This document shows, piece after piece, positions 1 to 3,576 of a DNA stretch of 5,018 nt. The DNA lies in assembly GCA_030654555.1 (NCBI GenBank), contig JAURXG010000211.1, positions 1 to 5,018 on the forward strand. Direction: 5' to 3'. The notes under the pieces are model-generated. The model was not told the origin of the DNA, ran no database searches, and saw only the letters and a list, made by a program, of their open reading frames with translations. This stretch comes from Aquabacterium sp. (GTDB lineage Bacteria > Pseudomonadota > Gammaproteobacteria > Burkholderiales > Burkholderiaceae_C). How positions within the stretch are numbered: position 1 is the stretch's first letter; the number at the start of each line of letters is the position of its first letter. The translations under genes and the position numbers were made by a program.

Positions 1-123
1 TTCGAGCACGTCCCGGGCGGGCTGGAGCTGACCGGTGTCGCACTGATCGTGGTGTGCGGCCTGTCGGCGAGCCGGCTCACCACAAGGGAAAACCAGCGCC
101 TGCTGACGCCGCCCGAAGGCTGA
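1..123 (+). CDS. C-terminal tail of a membrane protein, probably EamA/DMT-family transporter (partial, 5' end outside window)
   Basis: Reading frame 1 is open from the first base to a TGA at 121-123 and gives 40 residues. They begin FEHVPGGLELTGVALIVVCG and end in a short polar tail. An E-x(n)-G-L-E-L-T-G-x-A-L-I-V segment followed by a hydrophobic helix and a basic end is typical of the last membrane helix of EamA/DMT-type drug or metabolite exporters, where the tenth helix follows an E-rich loop. Only this helix is visible, so the family call is an inference from its shape. Other polytopic membrane proteins remain possible. The stop codon overlaps the candidate -35 element of the next gene. 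Confidence 0.5.
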   Translation, partial: FEHVPGGLELTGVALIVVCGLSASRLTTRENQRLLTPPEG

Positions 124-148
124 GCTTGGGGCGGGTCGCGCGCACAAT
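120..148 (+). promoter_or_regulatory. Candidate promoter for yciO, possibly giving a leaderless mRNA
   Basis: A -10-like CACAAT lies at 143-148 (4 of 6 matches to TATAAT). A weak -35-like CTGAGC lies at 120-125 (3 of 6), with a 17-nt spacer. The ATG at 155 is only 6 nt past the -10 box, so initiation at the usual distance would start the transcript at or next to the A of the ATG. There is no Shine-Dalgarno sequence before this ATG, which agrees with a leaderless message. The elements are weak, so this is a suggestion. Confidence 0.35.
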
Positions 149-154
149 ACGGCC

Positions 155-778
155 ATGTCTCAGTATTTCGAAGTCCATCCCGACAACCCGCAACCGCGCC
201 TGCTCAAGCAGGCGGTGCAGCTGCTGGAGCGCGGCGGCGTGCTCGCGGTGCCCACCGATTCCAGCTACGCGCTGGTGTGCCACCTCGACGACAAGGCCGC
301 CGCCGACCGCCTGCGCCGCATGCGCCAGGTCGACGACAAACACCACCTCACCCTGCTCTGCCGCGACCTGAGCGAACTCGCCAGCTACGCCAAGGTGGAC
401 AACCGGCAGTACCGGCTGCTCAAGCTGGGCACGCCGGGGCCCTACACCTTCATCCTGGAAGCCACCAAGGAAGTGCCGCGCCGGCTGTCGCACCCGTCGC
501 GTCGCACCATCGGCCTGCGCGTGCCGCAGCACAAGGTGACGCAGGCGCTGCTGGCCGAACTGGGCCAGCCGCTGCTGGCCACCACCCTGATCGCGCCGGG
601 CGAGACCGAGCCGCTGAACGATCCGCAGGAGATCCGCGAGCGCTTCGAGAAGCTGGTGGCCGCGGTGGTCGACGCCGGCGCCTGCCCGATGGCGCCCACC
701 ACGGTGATCGACCTCACCGGCGACGAGCCGGTCCTGGTGCGCCAGGGCCGCGGCGACCTGTCCCGCCTCGGGCTGTAG
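155..778 (+). CDS. yciO: YciO family protein (Sua5/YciO/YrdC fold, L-threonylcarbamoyladenylate synthase-like)
   Basis: The 207-residue product matches E. coli YciO (about 206 residues) nearly end to end from memory. It opens MSQYFEVHPDNPQPRL, then has GG at 27-28 and PTDSSYAL at 33-40 (the nucleotide-binding PTD motif). RQVDDKHHLTLLCRDLSEL (57-75) replaces the KxR segment of TsaC/Sua5, TPGPYTFIL is at 93-101, TKEVPRRL at 104-111 and TIGLRVP at 118-124. The end carries a TTVIDLT...VLVRQGRGD motif. Sua5/YrdC enzymes make threonylcarbamoyl-AMP for the t6A modification of tRNA position 37. YciO is a paralogue whose cellular role is less settled, so the true t6A synthase is probably encoded elsewhere. 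The ATG at 155 is chosen because the family's N-terminal MSQ-F motif starts there. The protein is predicted to be cytosolic. The gene converges on the glutaredoxin-like gene. Confidence 0.93.
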   Translation: MSQYFEVHPDNPQPRLLKQAVQLLERGGVLAVPTDSSYALVCHLDDKAAADRLRRMRQVDDKHHLTLLCRDLSELASYAKVDNRQYRLLKLGTPGPYTFILEATKEVPRRLSHPSRRTIGLRVPQHKVTQALLAELGQPLLATTLIAPGETEPLNDPQEIRERFEKLVAAVVDAGACPMAPTTVIDLTGDEPVLVRQGRGDLSRLGL

Positions 779-805
779 CAGCGGGGGCGCGACCTGGCCC
801 CGCTG
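779..805. terminator. GC-rich hairpin between convergent genes, possible bidirectional terminator
   Basis: CAGCGGGG (779-786) and CCCCGCTG (798-805) form a perfect 8-bp inverted repeat with an 11-nt loop. It starts on the base after the yciO stop codon, in the 45-nt gap before the end of the oppositely oriented gene. No T-tract follows on either strand, so it is not a standard intrinsic terminator. It may aid Rho-dependent termination, protect 3' ends, or be a chance product of the GC-rich composition. Confidence 0.4.
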
Positions 806-823
806 TGGGGCGCGCGTTGCCGG

Positions 824-1201
824 TCAGCCGCCGCCGGCCGGCGCCTCGGACAGCCGGTGATTCACCAACTGCGGGCTGAAGCCCAGCTGCACCTGCCCCC
901 GCACCAGCAGCGTGGGCGTGCCGCGCGCACCCAGCGCCTGGTAGCGATCGGCGCAAGCGGCATCGCGTTCGATGAAGCACTCGGTGAAGGGCACCTGGTG
1001 CAGCGTCATCCACCGCCGCGCGCGCTCGCAGAACGGGCAGGTGGTCGACGAGACCATCAGGATGTCCCCGGGGCGGGCCTGCTGCGCCATCTGCCGGCCC
1101 AGCTGGCCGGCCTGGTGCTCGCGCCACCACGCCATCGCACCACCGACGACCAGCACCAGCAGCACCAGGCTGAGCAGTGAGCGTCGCTGCGTCGGTGACA
1201 C
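824..1201 (-). CDS. Membrane-anchored glutaredoxin/thioredoxin-fold protein with CPFC motif
   Basis: From a GTG at 1201 the product has 125 residues. A short basic N-terminus (MSPTQRRS) is followed by one hydrophobic helix at about 9-25, then a linker and a thioredoxin-fold domain. That domain shows a beta strand ILMVSSTT, the redox motif CPFC at 55-58, and the cis-proline loop GTPTLLV at 94-100, with Thr95-Pro96. The C-P-F/Y-C motif is that of glutaredoxins. Basic residues before the helix favour the domain facing the periplasm, so it is probably a tethered thiol-disulfide protein rather than a cytosolic glutathione-dependent enzyme. Two further cysteines, C75 and C83, flank a short acidic segment. 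No in-frame ATG precedes the membrane helix. The frame stays open upstream to 1336, but that region lies inside ridA. GTG at 1201 is 31 nt past the ridA stop and has no good Shine-Dalgarno sequence, so the start is the least certain part. Partner and substrate are unknown. Confidence 0.8.
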   Translation of the reverse strand: MSPTQRRSLLSLVLLVLVVGGAMAWWREHQAGQLGRQMAQQARPGDILMVSSTTCPFCERARRWMTLHQVPFTECFIERDAACADRYQALGARGTPTLLVRGQVQLGFSPQLVNHRLSEAPAGGG

Positions 1202-1232
1202 CGGTGATGCGCGGGGCGCGGGCGCTGCGCGC

Positions 1233-1577
1233 TCAGAGCGCGGCGGTGACGACGATCTCGACCTTCCACTGGGGCTTGGCCAGCACCGCCTGCACGGTGG
1301 CCCGCGGCGGCGCGTGGTTGGGCGACACCCAGGCATCCCAGGCGTGGTTCATGCCGGGAAAATCGGCGATGTCGGCCAGAAAGATCTGGGCACGCAGGAT
1401 CTTCGACTTGTCGGTGCCGGCGCGGGCCAGCAGCGCGTCGATGTTGGCCAGCACCTCGCGGGTCTGGCCCTCGATGTCGGGCTCACCCTCCACGGCCACT
1501 TGTCCGGCCAGGTAACACACACCGTTGTGCACGGCCATCTCGGACATGCGCGTGCCGACATCAAAACGCTGGATCAT
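1233..1577 (-). CDS. RidA/YjgF/Rid family protein (reactive imine/enamine deaminase-like)
   Basis: The ATG at 1577 gives 114 residues, slightly short of the roughly 128 in E. coli RidA. The visible Rid features are a strand around HNGVCYLAGQVA (17-28), the helix QTREVLANIDALLARAG (38-54), KILRAQIFLADIADF (59-73), and the C-terminal block APPRATVQAVLA followed by KVEIVVTAAL. Arg92 aligns with RidA Arg105, which binds the substrate carboxylate, and Glu107 aligns with RidA Glu120, with the same 15-residue spacing. Archetypal RidA is a cytosolic homotrimer that hydrolyses 2-aminoacrylate and related imines made by PLP enzymes. The YHNG-like start and PPRATVQ motif may place this copy in another Rid subfamily, so the exact substrate is unclear. 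The start is supported by an AAAGGAAA Shine-Dalgarno sequence and by the family's N-terminus. The 4-nt gap to plsY suggests translational coupling. Confidence 0.9.
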   Translation of the reverse strand: MIQRFDVGTRMSEMAVHNGVCYLAGQVAVEGEPDIEGQTREVLANIDALLARAGTDKSKILRAQIFLADIADFPGMNHAWDAWVSPNHAPPRATVQAVLAKPQWKVEIVVTAAL

Positions 1578-1581
1578 GGGG

Positions 1582-2292
1582 TCAGTTTCCTTTGCTGTGG
1601 GTGGATCGTGATTCGCGGCTGGGTGCCACCTCGTCGTGCAGGCGGCGCACACGCCGGCGCCGGCGCCGGGGCGATGTCTCGTCGGCCTTTTCGCCGATGC
1701 GCGACTCCTTGCCGCGCGCCAGCTTGAGGATGTTGGGCCAATGGCGCCAGATCAGCAGCAGGCTCATCACCGACACCGCCAGCGCCACGCTCGGCCGGTC
1801 CAGGAACATCAGCGTGAAGAACGGCGCAAAGGCCGCAGCCATGATCGAGGCCAGCGACGCGTACCGGAAGATCAGCGCCACCAGGATCCAGCTCAGCAGC
1901 GTGGCACCGCCCAGCAGCGGGTCATAGGCCATCAGCACGCCCGCCGCCGTGGCCACGCCCTTGCCGCCCTTGAACCGGAAGAACACCGGAAACAGATGAC
2001 CCAGGAAGGCCGACACGCCGACGAAGGCGATGGTGGTGTCCTCGAAGCCCAGTTCGAACGCGTAGTGCTGCACCAGCAGCACCGGCACCAGCCCCTTCAG
2101 GGCGTCGAGCACCAGCGTCAGCACGGCGGCCTTCTTGTTGCCCGAGCGCAGCACGTTGGTGGCGCCCGGGTTCTTGGAGCCATAGGTGCGCGGATCGCCC
2201 AGGCCCATCAGCTTGCTGACGATGACGGCGAACGACAGCGAGCCGATCAGGTAGGCGGCGAAGAAGGCGGTGTAGCTGTAGACCAGGTCCAT
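1582..2292 (-). CDS. plsY: Glycerol-3-phosphate acyltransferase PlsY with an arginine-rich C-terminal tail
   Basis: The 236-residue integral inner-membrane protein carries all three PlsY active-site blocks: GSKNPGATNVLR at 38-49, GHLFPVFFRFKGGKGVAT at 98-115, and the H184-x2-N187...RGKESRIGEK segment ending near 202. Hydrophobic helices lie at about 5-30, 55-75, 86-103, 112-142 and 145-182. PlsY transfers an acyl group from acyl-phosphate (made by PlsX) to position 1 of glycerol-3-phosphate, giving lysophosphatidate for phospholipid synthesis. The ATG at 2292 gives the usual N-terminus just before the first helix; no strong Shine-Dalgarno sequence is visible. Bacterial PlsY proteins are commonly about 195-215 residues. 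The excess here is a 34-residue hydrophilic tail containing R209-R214, V215, R216-R217, encoded partly by an alternating CGG/CGC repeat. The gene heads a probable operon with ridA and the glutaredoxin-like gene. Confidence 0.96.
   Translation of the reverse strand: MDLVYSYTAFFAAYLIGSLSFAVIVSKLMGLGDPRTYGSKNPGATNVLRSGNKKAAVLTLVLDALKGLVPVLLVQHYAFELGFEDTTIAFVGVSAFLGHLFPVFFRFKGGKGVATAAGVLMAYDPLLGGATLLSWILVALIFRYASLASIMAAAFAPFFTLMFLDRPSVALAVSVMSLLLIWRHWPNILKLARGKESRIGEKADETSPRRRRRRVRRLHDEVAPSRESRSTHSKGN
1586..1593 (-). promoter_or_regulatory. Shine-Dalgarno site of the ridA-family gene, inside the 3' end of plsY
   Basis: On the minus strand 1593-1586 reads AAAGGAAA. Its GGAA core is 9 nt from the ATG at 1577, and the site lies just before the plsY TGA (1584-1582). 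Ribosomes finishing plsY would clear or reload at this site. It fixes the ATG at 1577 as the ridA start rather than the in-frame ATG at 1652 inside plsY. Confidence 0.7.
1653..1669 (-). repeat. Short CGGCGC tandem repeat encoding the PlsY poly-arginine run
   Basis: The minus strand alternates CGG and CGC codons across 1668-1654, giving almost three copies of a six-base unit that is also nearly self-complementary (GGCGCC/GCCGGC). It encodes R209-R213. Such a tract is prone to slippage in six-base steps, which would change the arginine count without breaking the frame. That it varies is inference. Confidence 0.55.
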
Positions 2293-2407
2293 GGTGTCGG
2301 GCCGGCGCAGACAGGATCAAGCGGCGGCCCGGGCAGTGTAAGGCGAGGCCGGCGGCACGGCGGTCGGCGCGCAGGCCGCGCCCGGCGCGCCACCTAGAAT
2401 CCGGCGC
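2293..2407. promoter_or_regulatory. Divergent intergenic region between plsY and the DUF2946 gene
   Basis: These 115 nt separate two genes that are transcribed away from each other, so promoters for both are expected here. For the minus strand the best -10 candidate is TACACT (2340-2335, 4 of 6), which would give a leader of about 35-40 nt for plsY; no convincing -35 element is seen. For the plus strand see the TAGAAT box. Apart from these the region is GC-rich without a clear operator. Confidence 0.45.
2395..2400 (+). promoter_or_regulatory. -10 box TAGAAT directly before the DUF2946 start, candidate leaderless promoter
   Basis: TAGAAT (5 of 6 matches to TATAAT) ends 7 nt before the ATG at 2408, with CCGGCGC between. 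A transcript beginning at the usual distance would start at the ATG itself. No Shine-Dalgarno sequence precedes this ATG. No good TTGACA-like -35 element is found about 17 nt upstream (2372-2377 is CAGGCC), so an activator or an alternative sigma factor could be needed. Confidence 0.45.
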
Positions 2408-2782
2408 ATGCCCCGCCTGCCACACCATCGCCGCCTCGCACACGCGGCGACCTTGCTCGCGCTGGTGATGGCGGCCCTGGCACCCGGCATCTCGCAGGCG
2501 CTGGCGCGCTTGCAAGGGGTGCGGGCGCCGTGGACGCTGGTCTGCTCGGTCGATCGCAGCGTGTCGCGCGGCAGCCTGCCGGCGGACGGGCCGACCTCGG
2601 TCTTCGACCACTGTCCGTACTGCGCGCTGGCCGGCGACCTGCCCGTGCTGCCGCCCTCACCGCTGGCCGGCTTGCCCCGGGCCAGTGGCGCCGATGCGCG
2701 GCCTGCGATGCCGCTGCAGCGGCCGGGCACGGCGCCGCGCTGGCAAGGTGCCCAGCCACGGGCCCCGCCGCGGGCCGCTTGA
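2408..2782 (+). CDS. DUF2946 family protein with HCPYC motif, probable envelope copper-associated protein
   Basis: The 124-residue product has a basic N-terminus (PHHRRLAH), a hydrophobic segment at about 13-33 that could be a signal peptide or membrane anchor, then Cys46 in TLVCS and the motif HCPYC at 68-72, followed by a proline-rich LPVLPPSP stretch. A single N-terminal hydrophobic helix, an isolated cysteine in a V-C-S context and H-C-P-x-C is the DUF2946 pattern. No biochemical function is established for the family. It is often found beside PCuAC chaperones and TonB-dependent copper receptors, as here beside PCuAC. The cysteines and histidine could bind a metal, which is inference. The ATG at 2408 is chosen because the basic and hydrophobic segments follow directly and a -10 box sits before it. 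The last 40 residues are low-complexity (Pro, Ala, Arg). Confidence 0.8.
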   Translation: MPRLPHHRRLAHAATLLALVMAALAPGISQALARLQGVRAPWTLVCSVDRSVSRGSLPADGPTSVFDHCPYCALAGDLPVLPPSPLAGLPRASGADARPAMPLQRPGTAPRWQGAQPRAPPRAA

Positions 2783-2822
2783 CGCCGACGCAGGACGCCA
2801 CGGCCGGACTCCCAGGCGCCTC

Positions 2823-2870
2823 GGGCATCGCGGCCGTGGTGCCGGCAGCCTCCGCGATGCCCCCGGCACC
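2823..2870 (+). repeat. Two overlapping inverted repeats that cannot readily fold together
   Basis: GGGCATCGCGG (2823-2833) pairs perfectly with CCGCGATGCCC (2852-2862) across an 18-nt loop. GGTGCCGG (2838-2845), in that loop, pairs with CCGGCACC (2863-2870), which abuts the first stem. With no linker between the two 3' arms a classical pseudoknot is unlikely, so the stems look like alternatives. GGCGCC at 2815-2820 and 2871-2876 brackets the structure and could pair too. Confidence 0.45.
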
Positions 2871-2896
2871 GGCGCCCGAGCCACCCACGAGCCGCC

Positions 2897-2912
2897 TTCG
2901 GGCTTGCCCGAA
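2897..2912 (+). repeat. Compact hairpin with CTTG loop upstream of the PCuAC gene
   Basis: TTCGGG (2897-2902) and CCCGAA (2907-2912) flank CTTG, giving a 6-bp stem with a CUUG tetraloop in RNA. A 16-bp DNA palindrome results, which could also serve as a protein-binding site. No T-tract follows, so it is not a standard terminator. Confidence 0.4.
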
Positions 2913-3002
2913 CCGCCGCATCTCAGCGATCCCGTGAAGCCCCCCTCGCGCGGCATCCGGATCGTCCCGTTCGAAGTTTCCCCTCCTCACCTGGAATTCA
3001 CC

Positions 3003-3470
3003 ATGACCCTCTCCCGCCTGATTGCCACCGCCGCCTGCGCGCTGATCGCGCTGCCCACCCTCGCCCAGACCACCGTGAAGGAGCCCTGGGTGCGTGGCAC
3101 CGTGGCCCAGCAGAAGGCCACCGGCGCCTTCATGCAGATCACCTCCACCACCGGCGGCAAGCTGGTGTCGGCCTCGTCGCCGGCGGCCGGCGTGGTCGAG
3201 ATCCATGAGATGGCCATGGAGGGCAACACGATGAAGATGCGTGCCGTGCCCGCCGTCGACCTGCCCGCCGGCAAGGCGGTGGACCTCAAGCCCGGTGGCT
3301 ATCACGTGATGTTGATGGACCTGAAGGCGCCGCTGAAGGCCGGCGAGATGCTGGACCTGACCCTGGTGGTCGAAGGCAAGGACGGCAAGAAGGAGACCAT
3401 TGCCGTCAAGGCGCCGGTCAAGGCGCTGGGCGCGGCCATGGACGGCGGCATGGCCGGGCACAAGCACTGA
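3003..3470 (+). CDS. PCuAC family periplasmic copper(I) chaperone
   Basis: The 155-residue product starts with a signal peptide: basic SR, hydrophobic LIATAACALIALPTLA, and probable cleavage after A21. The mature part carries EPWVRGTVAQQKATGAFMQI (27-46) and the complete copper site H68-x10-M79-x21-H101-x-M103, which matches the PCuAC consensus spacing exactly. PCuAC proteins bind Cu(I) in the periplasm and help deliver copper to the CuA centre of cytochrome c oxidase, together with Sco. The gene follows a DUF2946 gene, a frequent partner. The ATG at 3003 is chosen because it begins the signal peptide and follows GGAA at 2993-2996. The frame is open upstream, but the added residues are arginine/proline-rich and would bury the signal peptide. 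The C-terminus adds M146, M150, H153 and H155 as possible extra copper ligands (inference). Confidence 0.95.
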   Translation: MTLSRLIATAACALIALPTLAQTTVKEPWVRGTVAQQKATGAFMQITSTTGGKLVSASSPAAGVVEIHEMAMEGNTMKMRAVPAVDLPAGKAVDLKPGGYHVMLMDLKAPLKAGEMLDLTLVVEGKDGKKETIAVKAPVKALGAAMDGGMAGHKH

Positions 3471-3486
3471 GGTTGCGGCCGTCGCC

Positions 3487-3515
3487 ATCTGTCGGCTATG
3501 CAGGCGCCGACATAT
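3487..3515. promoter_or_regulatory. Dyad between PCuAC and modA-like genes (operator or terminator stem)
   Basis: TGTCGGC (3490-3496) and GCCGACA (3506-3512) form a perfect 7-bp inverted repeat around 9 nt. One mismatch further out, AT (3487-3488) pairs with AT (3514-3515). It begins 16 nt after the PCuAC stop and ends 61 nt before the modA-like ATG. No T-tract follows. It does not resemble the E. coli ModE site. It may be a 3'-end stem for the upstream message or a binding site upstream of the next gene. Confidence 0.4.
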
Positions 3516-3576
3516 CGCCAGACCGCTGCCTGGCCCGTAGGCTGCGCGGCACCTGCCACCCACCACGGCCCTCCCG

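Larger units (their letters stand above)
2783..3002 (+). promoter_or_regulatory. 220-nt gap between DUF2946 and PCuAC genes, rich in inverted repeats
   Basis: No convincing gene lies here. The gap contains an 11-bp inverted repeat (2823-2833 with 2852-2862), an overlapping 8-bp repeat (2838-2845 with 2863-2870), a compact hairpin at 2897-2912, and a Shine-Dalgarno core GGAA at 2993-2996, which is 6 nt before the PCuAC ATG. The last 60 nt are pyrimidine-rich on the plus strand. No clear -10 box for a separate PCuAC promoter was found, so read-through from the DUF2946 promoter is the simplest expectation. Confidence 0.45.

Noticed and set aside
1202..1336. N-terminal extension of the glutaredoxin-like gene up to an ATG at 1336
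   Set aside because: It lies wholly inside ridA on the same strand. The extra residues are Arg/Ser/Pro-rich as expected for an out-of-frame reading, and they would place a disordered segment before the membrane helix.
1578..1652. N-terminal extension of the ridA gene to an ATG at 1652
   Set aside because: The extra 25 residues overlap plsY and do not match Rid proteins. The ATG at 1577 has a proper Shine-Dalgarno sequence and the family's N-terminus.
1636..2397. Plus-strand open frame of 253 codons opposite plsY
   Set aside because: Gln/His/Arg-rich antisense reading; the minus strand has all PlsY catalytic motifs.
2823..2870. Classical H-type pseudoknot from the two overlapping stems
   Set aside because: The 3' arms are directly adjacent, leaving no loop to cross the 11-bp stem, so simultaneous pairing in the usual geometry is unlikely. 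Kept only as alternative stems.
2857..2937. Possible 26-residue proline-rich peptide in the DUF2946-PCuAC gap
   Set aside because: No Shine-Dalgarno sequence; the reading overlaps the inverted repeats, and Pro/Arg content is what the local composition would give.
2685..3002. Longer PCuAC protein starting at 2685
   Set aside because: It would overlap the DUF2946 gene and put over 100 Arg/Pro-rich residues before an intact signal peptide.
3538..3543. TAGGCT as a -10 box for the modA-like gene
   Set aside because: Only 3 of 6 matches to TATAAT and no -35 element at the right spacing.
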